From positions 2,847,001 to 2,911,000 of the forward strand of contig NZ_CP150918.1 in assembly GCF_039908635.1 (NCBI RefSeq): a stretch of DNA of 64,000 nt, given 5' to 3'. Of this stretch, positions 35,536-44,801 are shown one piece after another. This stretch comes from Pseudomonas purpurea (GTDB taxonomy: Bacteria > Pseudomonadota > Gammaproteobacteria > Pseudomonadales > Pseudomonadaceae). Position numbers and translations under genes: made by a program. Under the pieces are notes generated by a model. That model searched no databases. It was not told the origin of the DNA and was given only the letters and a program-made list of their open reading frames with translations. Positions within the stretch are counted from its first letter, which is position 1, and every line of letters starts with the position of its first letter.

Positions 35536-38500
35536 TGTTGCGCCTCCAGTTTCAGGGCCTTGGCCGCTTTGCGCGCTTCGCCGCGCTCCACATAGCGGCG
35601 GATCAATACGTAGAACACCGGCGTCAGCAACAGGCCGAAGAAGGTCACCCCCAACATCCCGGAGAACACCGCCACACCCATGGCATGACGCATTTCCGCA
35701 CCGGCACCGCTGGAGAAGACCAGGGGCACCACGCCCATGATGAAGGCGAAGGAGGTCATCAGGATCGGCCGCAGACGCAGGCGGCAGGCTTCCAGTACTG
35801 CGGCGAGCGGGTCCAGGCCTTCTTCCTGTTTATCCTTGGCGAACTCGACGATCAGGATCGCGTTCTTGCACGCCAGGCCGACCAGTACGATCAAGCCGAT
35901 CTGGGTGAAGATGTTGTTGTCACCGCCCGAGGCAATCACCCCGACGATGGCCGACAGCAAGGTCATCGGTACGATCAGGATCACCGCCAGTGGCAGGCTC
36001 CAGCTTTCGTATTGAGCCGCCAGCACCAGGAACGCCAGCAGCACGCAAAGCGGGAACACAAACAGCGCGGTGTTGCCGGAAAGGATCTGCTGGTACGTCA
36101 GCTCGGTCCATTCGTAGGTCATGCCGTTGGGCAGTTCTTCCTTGAGCAGTTTCTCGATGGCCGCTTCCGCCTGGCCGGAGCTGTAGCCAGGGGCTGCCGC
36201 ACCGTTGATTTCAGCGGTCACGAAACCGTTGTAGTGCATCACGCGGTCCGGGCCTGCGGTGTCGCTGACCTTGATGAAGGTCGCCAGCGGGATCATCTCG
36301 CCCTTGTTGTTGCGCACTTTCAACTGACCGATCTGCTCAGGCTCCAGACGGAACTGTTGCTCGGCCTGAACGTTGACCTGATAGGTGCGGCCGAAGCGGT
36401 TGAAGTCGTTGGCATACAACGAGCCCAGGTAGATTTGCAGGGTGTCGAAGATGTCGGTGATCGCCACGCCATGGGTCTTGGCTTTCTCGCGGTCGATGGC
36501 TGCATCGACTTGAGGCACGTTGACCTGGTAGCTGGTGAACAACCCGGCCAGCTCCGGCACGCTGCGGCTCTTGGCGATGACGTTTTGCACTTCTTTGTAC
36601 AGTTCGTCATAGCCCAGGCCACTGCGGTCCTCGACTTGCAGGCGGAAGCCGCCAATCGTGCCCAGGCCCTGTACCGGCGGCGGTGGGAAGATCGCCATGT
36701 AGGCTTCCTGGATGTCGGCATATTTGCCGTTCAAGGCACCGGCAATCGCACCGGCCGACATGCTCGGGTCTTTACGCTCGTCGAACGGTTTCAAGGTCAC
36801 GAAGACGATGCCGTTGTTCGGGCTGTTGGTGAAACCGTTGATCGACAGGCCAGGGAAGGCCACGGCGCTTTCCACGCCCGGTTGTTTCAGGGCCAGGTCG
36901 GACATGCGCTTGATCACGTCTTCGGTACGGTCCAGGCTCGCGGCATCCGGCAACTGGGCGAAGGCCACCAGGTACTGCTTGTCCTGCGGCGGTACGAAAC
37001 CGGTCGGGGTGTGGGCGAAGCCGAAGTAAGTCAGCACCATCAGGCCGGCGTACAGGAACAGGGCGATGCCGCTGCCGCGAATCACGCGTTTCACGGTGCC
37101 GACGTAGCCGTGGCTGGCCTTGACGAAGAAGCGGTTGAATGGACGGAACAACCAGCCGCCGAACAGCGTGTCGAGGACCTTCGAGAAACGGTCCTTCGGC
37201 GCATCGTGAGGCTTGAGCAACACGGCGGCCAGGGCCGGCGACAAGGTCAGCGAGTTGAACGCCGAAATCACCGTCGAAATCGCAATGGTCAGGGCGAACT
37301 GCTTGTAGAACTGCCCGGTCAAGCCGCTGATGAATGCCGCCGGGATGAACACGGCGCAGAGCACCAGTGCCGTGGCAATGATCGGCCCGGTCACTTCACG
37401 CATGGCACGCTTGGTTGCGTCCACCGGGTTCAGGCCCAGCTCGATGTTACGTTCGACGTTCTCCACCACCACGATGGCATCGTCGACCACGATCCCGATG
37501 GCCAGCACCAATCCGAAGAGCGACAGGGCGTTGAGCGAGAAGCCGAACAGGTGCATCACGGCGAATGTACCGATCAGCGACACCGGCACCGCCACCAACG
37601 GAATGATCGAGGCACGCCAGGTTTGCAGGAACAGGATCACCACCAGCACCACGAGGATCAGCGCTTCAAACAGCGTGTGAACCACCGCTTCGATGGAGCC
37701 GCGAACGAAGATGGTCGGGTCATAGACGATGCTGAAGTCCATGCCTTCGGGGAAGCTCTGCTTCAGTTCGGCCATTTTCGCCCGGACTTCGTTGGAGATC
37801 TCGATGGCATTGGAGCCCGGACGCTGGAAGATCGGGATCGCCACGGCCGGTTGGTTGTTCAGCAACGAGCGCAGAGCGTATTGGCTGGAACCCAGCTCGA
37901 CCCGTGCGATGTCTTTGAGGCGAGTGATTTCACCGTTGTCGCCGGAGCGAATGATGATGTTTTCGAACTCTTCCTCAGTGACCAGGCGCCCCTGAGTGTT
38001 GACCGACAACTGGAAGCTGGTGGCACTCGGCGCAGGTGGCGCACCCAAGGCACCGGCGGCAACCTGGCGGTTCTGTTCGCGGATGGCATTGACCACGTCG
38101 GTGGCGGTCAGGTTGCGCGAAGCGGTTTTGTTCGGATCGAGCCAGACCCGCAGCGAGTAGTCGCCCATGCCGAACAGTTGCACATCGCCGACACCGCCCA
38201 GCCGCGCCAACTCATCCTTGATGTTGAGCAAGGCGTAGTTGGACAGGTAGAGCATGTCGTAGCGTTTGTCCGGCGAGGTCAAGTGCACAACCATGGTCAG
38301 GTCGGGCGAGGCCTTGTCGACCGTAATCCCGATACGCGTCACTTCTTCCGGCAGCTTCGGCTGGGTCCGGGTCACGCGGTTCTGCACCTGGACCTGAGCG
38401 TTGTCCAGGTCCGTGCCCAGGGCAAAGGTGATGGTCAGGGTGATCTTGCCGTCAGCGGTGGACTGCGAGGACATGTACAGCATGTTCTCGACGCCGGTGA

Positions 38501-38711
38501 TGGCCTGCTCCAGCGGAGCGGCCACGGTTTCACCGATGACTTTGGGGTTGGCCCCCGGGAAGTTGGCGCGCACGACCACGGTCGGCGGAACCACTTCCGG
38601 GTATTCGCTGATCGGCAACTGGAATAGCGAGATGGCGCCGGCGATCAGGATCAGCAGCGAGAGCACTGCGGCGAAGATCGGCCGTGATATGAAGAATTGG
38701 GAAAAATTCAT
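35532..38711 (-). CDS. mexF: RND multidrug efflux permease MexF
   Basis: The 1059-residue inner membrane pump is very close to P. aeruginosa MexF as I recall it, beginning MNFSQFFISRPIFAAVLSLL and containing the proton-relay aspartates in GLVLAIGIVVDDAIVVVENVERN. Typical RND segments are intact, such as FPGANPKVIGETVAAPLEQA and NNNIFTQIGLIVLVGLACKN-like GGDNNIFTQIGLIVLVG. It exports chloramphenicol, quinolones and related compounds by proton antiport in the trimeric complex with MexE and OprN. Confidence 0.96.
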   Translation of the reverse strand: MNFSQFFISRPIFAAVLSLLILIAGAISLFQLPISEYPEVVPPTVVVRANFPGANPKVIGETVAAPLEQAITGVENMLYMSSQSTADGKITLTITFALGTDLDNAQVQVQNRVTRTQPKLPEEVTRIGITVDKASPDLTMVVHLTSPDKRYDMLYLSNYALLNIKDELARLGGVGDVQLFGMGDYSLRVWLDPNKTASRNLTATDVVNAIREQNRQVAAGALGAPPAPSATSFQLSVNTQGRLVTEEEFENIIIRSGDNGEITRLKDIARVELGSSQYALRSLLNNQPAVAIPIFQRPGSNAIEISNEVRAKMAELKQSFPEGMDFSIVYDPTIFVRGSIEAVVHTLFEALILVVLVVILFLQTWRASIIPLVAVPVSLIGTFAVMHLFGFSLNALSLFGLVLAIGIVVDDAIVVVENVERNIELGLNPVDATKRAMREVTGPIIATALVLCAVFIPAAFISGLTGQFYKQFALTIAISTVISAFNSLTLSPALAAVLLKPHDAPKDRFSKVLDTLFGGWLFRPFNRFFVKASHGYVGTVKRVIRGSGIALFLYAGLMVLTYFGFAHTPTGFVPPQDKQYLVAFAQLPDAASLDRTEDVIKRMSDLALKQPGVESAVAFPGLSINGFTNSPNNGIVFVTLKPFDERKDPSMSAGAIAGALNGKYADIQEAYMAIFPPPPVQGLGTIGGFRLQVEDRSGLGYDELYKEVQNVIAKSRSVPELAGLFTSYQVNVPQVDAAIDREKAKTHGVAITDIFDTLQIYLGSLYANDFNRFGRTYQVNVQAEQQFRLEPEQIGQLKVRNNKGEMIPLATFIKVSDTAGPDRVMHYNGFVTAEINGAAAPGYSSGQAEAAIEKLLKEELPNGMTYEWTELTYQQILSGNTALFVFPLCVLLAFLVLAAQYESWSLPLAVILIVPMTLLSAIVGVIASGGDNNIFTQIGLIVLVGLACKNAILIVEFAKDKQEEGLDPLAAVLEACRLRLRPILMTSFAFIMGVVPLVFSSGAGAEMRHAMGVAVFSGMLGVTFFGLLLTPVFYVLIRRYVERGEARKAAKALKLEAQQ

Positions 38712-38726
38712 CGGAGTTGTCGTCCC

Positions 38727-39980
38727 TTAACCGCGTGGAGTCGCAGCGGCGAGTTTCACAGCCGTACCCGGCGCAACCTTGGCAGGTGCGATCTGAGGCA
38801 GGTTGCTGGCTTCAAGCGCTTGTCGTTGTTGTGCCAGGGCCGCAAGGGTTTCCTTGCTGGCCATCGGAATCACTTCAGGCGCGACCGGTGAACCCGGACG
38901 AACCCGCTGCAAGCCCTTGACGATGATGGTGTCGTCCTTGTTCAGGCCGCTGCGCACGATGCGCAAGCCTTCGATTTTCGGGCCCAGTTCAACGGCGCGG
39001 TAAGCCGATTTGTTGTCGGCGTCCATCACCAGCACAAACTTCTTGCCCAGGTCGGTGCCGACGGCCTCGTCGCTGATCAGCACGGCGGAGTAGGTGCCGC
39101 TGCCCACCAGTTTCAGGCGGGCATAGAGGCCCGGGGTGTAGTTGCCGTCGCTGTTGTCGAACACGGCGCGGCCACGGATCGTGCCGGTTTTCGGGTTGAC
39201 CTGGTTGTCGACGAAGTTCATCTGACCCAGGTGCGGGTTGCCGTCCTCATTGGACAGGCCCAGGTAAACCGGGGTGGTTTGACCGCGCTGACCCTGGCGG
39301 GCGAGTTGGGTGTATTTGAGGAACACGCGCTCATCGGCGTCGAAGTAGGCGTAGACCTTGTCGGTAGAAACCACACTGGTCAGGGCCGTGGTGTCGGCGG
39401 TCACCAGGTTGCCGGCGGTGATTTGCGCACGGCTGACACGGCCGCTGATGGGCGATGTGACACGGGTGAAGCTCAGGTTCAGTTTGGCCAGGTCCAGTTG
39501 CGCCTGAATCGCCGCTACGCCCGCGCGGGACTCTTGGGCGGCGCTGGTGCGCGAGTCGGCGAGCTCGGCGGAAATGGCATTGCTGGTGCGCAGACGCTCA
39601 CCACGTTGGGCTTCGTTTTCACTGCGCGTGGCATTGGCGCGGGCCTGGGCAACCTGGGCTTCGAGGCGGCGGACCTCGGCCTGGAACGGGCGAGGGTCGA
39701 TCTGGAACAGCAAGTCGCCTTTCTTGATCAGTGCGCCTTCGGTGAACGCGACCTGATCGATCTGCCCCGACACGCGAGGGCGAATCTCGACAGTCTCCGG
39801 CGCTTCGAGACGCCCTGTGAACTCGTCCCACTCGTTGACCGGTTGTTCCAACACCTTGGCCACGCTGACTTTGGTCGCTGGCATGGCGGCCGCAGTGTCT
39901 GGGGTTTTGCCGCAGGCGCTCATCACCAGCAAGGCCAAAGCGGCCAAGGGGAAGCGCAAATGTTTGAGTGAATGTTCCAT
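38727..39980 (-). CDS. mexE: RND efflux membrane fusion lipoprotein MexE
   Basis: The 417-residue protein starts MEHSLKHLRFPLAALALLVM with lipobox MSACG, followed by the two lipoyl halves (LEAPETVEIRPRVSGQIDQVAFTEGALIKKGDLLFQIDPRPF and FTRVTSPISGRVSRAQITAGNLV) and the beta-barrel region. It is the periplasmic adaptor of MexEF-OprN and first gene of the operon. The start at 39980 is preferred because the lipobox then lies at a normal distance. Upstream is a nod-box-like palindrome and the mexT gene in the same orientation. Confidence 0.95.
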   Translation of the reverse strand: MEHSLKHLRFPLAALALLVMSACGKTPDTAAAMPATKVSVAKVLEQPVNEWDEFTGRLEAPETVEIRPRVSGQIDQVAFTEGALIKKGDLLFQIDPRPFQAEVRRLEAQVAQARANATRSENEAQRGERLRTSNAISAELADSRTSAAQESRAGVAAIQAQLDLAKLNLSFTRVTSPISGRVSRAQITAGNLVTADTTALTSVVSTDKVYAYFDADERVFLKYTQLARQGQRGQTTPVYLGLSNEDGNPHLGQMNFVDNQVNPKTGTIRGRAVFDNSDGNYTPGLYARLKLVGSGTYSAVLISDEAVGTDLGKKFVLVMDADNKSAYRAVELGPKIEGLRIVRSGLNKDDTIIVKGLQRVRPGSPVAPEVIPMASKETLAALAQQRQALEASNLPQIAPAKVAPGTAVKLAAATPRG

Positions 39981-40062
39981 GGATGCATCCGCCAATGTAT
40001 TGAGATGGGCGGATGATGCTCGGCGAGGTTACATCTCACGAATCGAATGAAGCGAAGATAAC

Positions 40063-40079
40063 TATCATTCGGAATGATA
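40063..40079. promoter_or_regulatory. Nod-box-like palindrome, probable MexT site for mexEF-oprN
   Basis: TATCATTC-G-GAATGATA is a perfect 8-1-8 inverted repeat containing the nod-box core ATC-N9-GAT (40064-40078). LysR-type regulators such as MexT bind boxes of this build. It lies 83 bp upstream of the mexE start, a normal distance for an activator site. Binding is inferred. Confidence 0.65.
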
Positions 40080-40193
40080 TAGAGGCCAGGCAAGCCCTCT
40101 AGCATGGGGTTTACGTTAGGCGGCTATCAATGTGGTTGATGACAATTCTGTGTTGCGGGGAATGCAAAGGTCTGGCTTGAGACCGTGTTGCTC

Positions 40194-40294
40194 CGTTCGA
40201 GGGCAAGCTCGCTCCCAGATCAGATTTTCAGTGAACACCAGTGTTGTGTCCGGCATAAATCAAGTGTGGGAGCGGGCTTGCCCGCGAAGAGGCC
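40194..40294. repeat. REP pair (inverted) downstream of mexT
   Basis: GTTCGAGGGCAAGCTCGCTCCCA (40195-40217) and TGTGGGAGCGGGCTTGCCCGCGAAGAGGCC (40265-40294) are two REP units in opposite orientation, the standard BIME arrangement in fluorescent pseudomonads. They separate the mexT stop from the mexE control region. Confidence 0.75.
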
Positions 40295-40318
40295 ATCAGC
40301 CCCAATACCAAACCTGGA

Positions 40319-41236
40319 TCAGGCCAGGCTGTCCGGGTCGCCGAAAAACATCTGGATTCGCGAACGCAACCAGCGCTCGCCTGGGTCATTGTCCTGCGAA
40401 CCGCGCCAGGCCATGTGCAGTTCAAAACTGCGCACGGGCAACGGCGGGTCTTCCGCCCGCACACCGCCCGCTGCGGTCAAGGCTTCGGCGGTGTAGTCCG
40501 GCACGGTGGCGACAATATCAGTGCCGCTGATGAGTGTGCTCAGCCCGTTGAACTGCGGCACCGCGAGCACCACATGGCGTTTGCGCCCGAGCATTTCGAG
40601 TTCTTCATCGATAAACCCACTCAAGTCACCGGCAAACGACACCAGTGCATGGGGGCGTGCGCAGAAGTCGTCCAGGCTCAATGGCCCCGGCACGGTGTCG
40701 GCGCGCAACAGTTTTGGCAGGCTGCGGCGCAGCACTTTGCGCTTGGCGTTGGCGGGCAGGTCGGTGGTGTAACTGACGCCAATGGAAATTTCGCCCGAGG
40801 CGAGCAACCCCGGCATCAGAATGTAGTTGACCCGTCGTATCACCAGCACAATGCCGGGCGATTCGGCGCGCAGACGCTTGAGCAGCATCGGCAACAGGGC
40901 GAACTCCACATCGTCCGACAGCCCGATACGAAAAACCGCAGTGCTGGTGGCCGGGTCGAACTCGGCCGCACGGCTGACCGCCGTGGAAATCGAATCCAGT
41001 GCCGGGGAGAGCAGGGCGAAGATTTCCACGGCCCGCGCGGAAGGTTCCATGCTGCGGCCGGTGCGCACAAACAGTGGATCATCGAACAGCCCGCGCAGGC
41101 GTGACAACGCCGCGCTGATGGCCGGCTGACCCAGAAACAGTTTCTCGGCGGCACGGGTCACACTGCGTTCGTGCATCAATGTTTCAAATACGATCAACAG
41201 GTTCAGGTCGACACGACGCAGGTCATTACGATTCAT
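40319..41236 (-). CDS. mexT: LysR-family activator MexT
   Basis: The 305-residue protein starts MNRNDLRRVDLNLLIVFETL, with the LysR helix-turn-helix (ERSVTRAAEKLFLGQPAISAALSRLRGLFDDPLFVRTGRSMEP) that is nearly identical to P. aeruginosa MexT. The effector domain follows (FRIGLSDDVEFALLPMLLKRLR). It lies upstream of mexE in the same direction and divergent from mexS, as in P. aeruginosa, where MexT activates mexEF-oprN and mexS. The start at 41236 has AGGACTCCAG upstream; a longer reading would add 59 residues of non-family sequence. The frame is intact, so the regulator may be functional. Confidence 0.95.
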   Translation of the reverse strand: MNRNDLRRVDLNLLIVFETLMHERSVTRAAEKLFLGQPAISAALSRLRGLFDDPLFVRTGRSMEPSARAVEIFALLSPALDSISTAVSRAAEFDPATSTAVFRIGLSDDVEFALLPMLLKRLRAESPGIVLVIRRVNYILMPGLLASGEISIGVSYTTDLPANAKRKVLRRSLPKLLRADTVPGPLSLDDFCARPHALVSFAGDLSGFIDEELEMLGRKRHVVLAVPQFNGLSTLISGTDIVATVPDYTAEALTAAGGVRAEDPPLPVRSFELHMAWRGSQDNDPGERWLRSRIQMFFGDPDSLA

Positions 41237-41499
41237 CTGGAGTCCTGGCAGAGTCAGCAAGCTTGACGAGAGCGGCCATATGGGAACAATGGCCGGCATG
41301 AATCTTACGGGGAAAGGCTGGTACTCTGCACCGGCTAATTCAGTTTTCCTACAATGCTGGTTCGGTTTTCCTCTGTGAGCGGTTGCCGGAGCTGTGGAAT
41401 CAATGACAGGCATGTCGACTATTAATAGCCACTGATAGTCTTGGCCGGAAAGCCCGGATAGAGTTCAGGGCATTAGAGGTTTCTTTGACGAGGTTTGCG

Positions 41500-42522
41500 A
41501 TGTCCCGCACGATCCGTTTTCACAAGTTTGGTCCAGCCGAGGTGCTCAAGTGCGAAGAGCATGCGGCAGCTTTGCCTGCACCGGGCGAAGTGCAGGTGCG
41601 TGTCGACGCGATTGGCATCAGTTGGTACGACATACTCTGGCGCCAGAACCTGGCGTCTTCCCATGCTCGTTTGCCGTCAGGCCTGGGCCATGAAATGGCC
41701 GGCGTGGTCACCGCCCTCGGCGATGGCGTCGATGACCTGAATATCGGTGACAAGGTCGCGAGTTTTCCGGCACAAAGCCCCAATGATTACCCGGTGTATG
41801 GCGAGCAAATCGTGTTGCCGCGTTCGGCTCTGACCCGTTACCCGGATGTGCTCAGCCCGATCGAAGCCAGTGTGCATTACACGCCATTGCTGATTGCCTA
41901 CTTTGCTTACGTCGATCTGGCGCGGGTCAAACCGGGACAATTTGCGCTGGTGACCGACGCGAGCCACTGCGCCGGACCGTCCTTTGTGCAGTTGGGCAAG
42001 GCGCTGGGTGTGCGCGTAATCGCGGCCACCAAAACCGCAGAAGAACGTGAAAACCTGCTGTCGCTGGGCGCCGAAAAGGTGATTGTCACCGAGGAGCAGG
42101 ACCTGCTGATGCAGATCAACAAGCTCACGGACAATCGTGGCGTCGACGTGGTGTTCGATGGTCTGGGTGGTCCGCAAATGTCGCTGCTGGGCGACGTACT
42201 GGCGCCGCGTGGCAGCCTGGTGCTCTACGGTCTGCAGGGCGGTAATCAGACACCATTCCCGGCCTGTGCCGCGTTCCAGAAGAATATCCAGTTCTTCGTT
42301 CACTGCATCGGCAATTTCACCGGTAAACCGGAGCTGGGCATCGTTCAGGATCAGGTCGCACTGCAACGCGCATTGCGCGACATCAACCAGTTGACCGCCG
42401 ACCGCGTGCTGCTGCCACTCAAGACGCGGGTCTTCCCGTTTGCCGAGTTTGTCGAAGCCCATCGCTACATGGACGAATGCCCATGCCGCGAGCGTGTGGC
42501 GCTGCAAGTCGAACCAGCCTGA
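41500..42522 (+). CDS. mexS: MexS-type zinc-less medium-chain oxidoreductase
   Basis: The 340-residue MDR-family enzyme has the GroES-like start (IRFHKFGPAEVLKCEEHAAALPAPGEVQVRVDAIGISWYDILWR) and a Rossmann domain (GQFALVTDASHCAGPSFVQLGKALGVRVIAATKTAEERENL). It has the MexS position: divergent from mexT. In P. aeruginosa MexS loss causes metabolic stress that turns on MexT and the pump. The ATG at 41500 has GAGG seven bases upstream. The natural substrate is not settled. Confidence 0.9.
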   Translation: MSRTIRFHKFGPAEVLKCEEHAAALPAPGEVQVRVDAIGISWYDILWRQNLASSHARLPSGLGHEMAGVVTALGDGVDDLNIGDKVASFPAQSPNDYPVYGEQIVLPRSALTRYPDVLSPIEASVHYTPLLIAYFAYVDLARVKPGQFALVTDASHCAGPSFVQLGKALGVRVIAATKTAEERENLLSLGAEKVIVTEEQDLLMQINKLTDNRGVDVVFDGLGGPQMSLLGDVLAPRGSLVLYGLQGGNQTPFPACAAFQKNIQFFVHCIGNFTGKPELGIVQDQVALQRALRDINQLTADRVLLPLKTRVFPFAEFVEAHRYMDECPCRERVALQVEPA

Positions 42523-42534
42523 TAGTGACACCAG

Positions 42535-42555
42535 GAACCCGCGCCTTGCGGGTTC
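42535..42555 (+). terminator. Terminator of mexS
   Basis: GAACCCGC (42535-42542) pairs with GCGGGTTC (42548-42555) with a 5-nt loop, directly after the mexS stop and followed by a T-rich stretch. Confidence 0.75.
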
Positions 42556-42689
42556 TTGTGCCTTTGCCTCTCTTTCCTGCGTTTTTCAACGTCCCAACGC
42601 TCCCGGATCATTGATCCCGGGTCGGCGGGGAATTGCTTTCGGCTACCCGTCGAAAAAGATGGGGGCGTTAGTGGGCGCCCAGTTCACTC

Positions 42690-42713
42690 GTTCAGCAACT
42701 GAACTGGTTTTTT
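42690..42713 (+). terminator. Orphan intrinsic terminator-like hairpin
   Basis: GTTCAG (42690-42695), loop CAA, CTGAAC (42699-42704), then TGG and six T residues. A longer pairing, CCAGTTC with GAACTGG, is an alternative fold. No gene on the plus strand ends here, since mexS already has its own terminator 135 bp earlier. Confidence 0.6.
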
Positions 42714-42788
42714 CCCTGAATCTGTATCTTCTAATCAACATTCAAGCCCTGATAATTGAATGATTACTTTCATCTCAAGGAATGAGTC

Positions 42789-42989
42789 ATGCCTGAGTAT
42801 TGGTATTCATCTGACAGCGGACTTAGTGACGATTGCAAGGCATGTTTGTTATGGGTGTCTGTAAGACAAAGCGTACGAATAAGCCGTGAAGTATTAGTTG
42901 ATAGGCAGGTTGATAACTCCAGGCTCTTTGTTTTTCGTCGGCGCTGTACGTGGGAGCGTGTCGGACTATTCCTAGGATTTTCAATTTAG
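42789..42989 (+). CDS. Doubtful small ORF, 66 residues
   Basis: The frame starts MPEYWYSSDSGLSDDCKACL after AAGGAATGAGTC, a good ribosome-binding site. The protein is Cys/Arg-rich, matches nothing I know and lies in AT-rich DNA. It may be a real orphan gene or chance. Confidence 0.25.
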   Translation: MPEYWYSSDSGLSDDCKACLLWVSVRQSVRISREVLVDRQVDNSRLFVFRRRCTWERVGLFLGFSI

Positions 42990-43204
42990 TTGTCTGGGCT
43001 CTCTATCTTGGGCCTCTTGGAGATTTGGCGTGTGTGCAGTGGATGCGTGTAGGGCAAGTGTTTCAAATAATGACAAAAGCTTAGATGCTAGCATTTGGTA
43101 ACGCGGACGGACGTAACTCCACTCTTCATTCCTAAACATCACGGGCGGCCCGGTAGAAGTGGCAGCCTGTTTGATACCGACTTATGAACGCAGGTAAAGC
43201 AATA

Positions 43205-44683
43205 ATGAGCGCCATCCATGATCAAGCGATGAACTATGTCTACCAGCAAGTACTGCATCGCTTGCTGAGTTTTTTCTCCCGGGCCGAGCGTACGGCGTTG
43301 CAACTTCTTATTCAGCGGTTGATCGTGACGGCCGGAGGTATCGAGCGTATTGCCGACTTCAAAGTCATGGTGACCTATTCCGGAACCCGGGACAGCTGTT
43401 ACACGCTGGCCTTTCTGCGTGCCGCGCAGTTGAGTATCGCCGGCAGGGCACCCGCGACGTTCCAACTGAGGGTCGTCACTCTGCGCCTGAACGGCACAAC
43501 GCCAGCCACCCTCGCTAACATCCATCGCAGCTATGCCGCCTTGTTCGTCTACGACGACCCGCGTGTAGACGTGCTGATGGTCGACGGACGCGAGATAACG
43601 CCCTTCAATCATTCGCACCCGCAGTCTGTTGCGGGTCATGACCAGAACCGCCGAAACATGCTGATGATCGGCCATTTGCGTCCTGCGCAAGGGCCGCTTG
43701 AGGGGTTCGACGATTGTGAGCTGGCCATGGCGGAATGCCTTGGGCAATTGGCGCGATGGGAGGGCGGTGCCGATGCGTTTGTCAGCAGCGACACGTCCTG
43801 TCAGCAAAAGCAGGTGCTTGGTCGTGTGACTCGCGTGGCGCATAAGGTCGGCTTACCGGTCATCCTGCCTGGAATGACCGGTTATGAGGGGCTGTTCACC
43901 CTGCTTGATGAGTTCGGCGGTGATTGCTACCGCAGGCTCTATGCCGAACACGAGCAGGAGGGCTGGCAACCGGCCGCAGGTTTTGTGTCAAGGCGTAGCA
44001 CCACCTACATCGGGATCCAGGACCTGGTGGTGGGCAATATGGAGGAGCGCTGGCCACTGCTCACCGATTTCCTCGGCTTTCAGCCTGACGAGATGGCCAT
44101 CCACTGCAACGAAAACGAACACGCCAGCGTGTTGTTGTCCGCCCACCTGCACGGTTTGCAGGCCAGCTACGTTCAGGGCAGGGCCTACGAAGCAGGTTTT
44201 ACCGAGTACATGCAGCGAATGCTGGTGATGATGCGTCGTAAAAATGTGCCCGAGCGCCTGTGTGAACAGACTCAAGAGGTCTATGGCAATGCATCGCGGA
44301 TTGGCGAATTCCGCATGACGGCGACCACTGAGGCCCAGAACGCACTGGGGGTCAATGAAATGCAACTGGTGTGCCTGTTGTTTTCACCGTTTGTCGATGC
44401 TGGCGCGGGCCTGGAATCCTTCCTGCGTCGTTGCCATCCCGGCATGCTGGTGGCGATGCCAGAGTTGCACCGGGCGTTGCAGGGCAAGCCGGCCCCGGAG
44501 CAGGTCATGCAATGGATTGCCGATGTCAGCGGGCTCTCGGTCAGCCTGGTCAACACTTTGTATGGTATGCACTCGGTGCCTGACGTCGGGGAGCATCAGG
44601 CGGATGAACCCCACGACCCTCAGTCGCTGCCGGGTTCGCCTGCCGAACGTGCCGCGCTGTGCGACTTATCCGCGAGGCGTTGA
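43205..44683 (+). CDS. Conserved-looking hypothetical protein of unknown function, 492 residues
   Basis: I do not recognise a domain. The start at 43205 (MSAIHDQAMNYVYQQVLHRLL) has AGGTAAAG upstream and is preferred to an ATG 21 bases earlier. There is no signal peptide or membrane helix, and the sequence looks like a globular, mainly alpha/beta soluble protein; HCNENEHASVLLSAHLHGLQ and a run of conserved-looking Trp, Tyr and Cys residues suggest ordered structure. Codon use is ordinary for the window, unlike the AT-rich DNA before it. A MocR-type regulator gene follows 118 bp later on the same strand; these two may form a unit, with the regulator controlling or sensing a product of this protein. 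Confidence 0.7.
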   Translation: MSAIHDQAMNYVYQQVLHRLLSFFSRAERTALQLLIQRLIVTAGGIERIADFKVMVTYSGTRDSCYTLAFLRAAQLSIAGRAPATFQLRVVTLRLNGTTPATLANIHRSYAALFVYDDPRVDVLMVDGREITPFNHSHPQSVAGHDQNRRNMLMIGHLRPAQGPLEGFDDCELAMAECLGQLARWEGGADAFVSSDTSCQQKQVLGRVTRVAHKVGLPVILPGMTGYEGLFTLLDEFGGDCYRRLYAEHEQEGWQPAAGFVSRRSTTYIGIQDLVVGNMEERWPLLTDFLGFQPDEMAIHCNENEHASVLLSAHLHGLQASYVQGRAYEAGFTEYMQRMLVMMRRKNVPERLCEQTQEVYGNASRIGEFRMTATTEAQNALGVNEMQLVCLLFSPFVDAGAGLESFLRRCHPGMLVAMPELHRALQGKPAPEQVMQWIADVSGLSVSLVNTLYGMHSVPDVGEHQADEPHDPQSLPGSPAERAALCDLSARR

Positions 44684-44801
44684 CGGTGCCTGGCGTGACG
44701 GAGCCCATCTCTGGCGCGACGCGGGCCTTGCTGGCGCCATCCTCTTTGAGTGGGCAGGGTTCTGTGGTGTCAGTGGCGTGCGCTGTGATCGGTACGGTGC
44801 G

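Larger units (their letters stand above)
39981..40318. other. 338-bp region between mexT and mexE: operator and REP pair
   Basis: The gap contains no gene. The half next to mexE carries a palindromic LysR-type box (40063-40079) and an adjoining inverted repeat TAGAGG-N10-CCTCTA (40080-40101); the half next to the mexT stop carries a REP pair. Confidence 0.7.
42523..43204. other. 682-bp AT-rich gap between mexS and the unknown 492-residue gene
   Basis: Besides the mexS terminator it holds a near-palindrome CCCGGATCA-TTGATCCCGGG (about 42602-42621), a second terminator-like hairpin (42690-42713) and a doubtful 66-codon frame. From about 42710 to 43180 the base composition is clearly richer in A and T than the neighbouring genes, a sign of acquired or decaying DNA. 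Confidence 0.6.

Noticed and set aside
35499..38627. 1042-codon open frame on the plus strand opposite mexF
   Set aside because: It is the antisense of a strongly conserved RND permease; composition (His/Gln/Asp-rich, repeating) is that of a reverse-complement shadow in GC-rich DNA.
43205..44683. Naming the unknown 492-residue protein after a family
   Set aside because: No motif is diagnostic enough; any name would be a guess.
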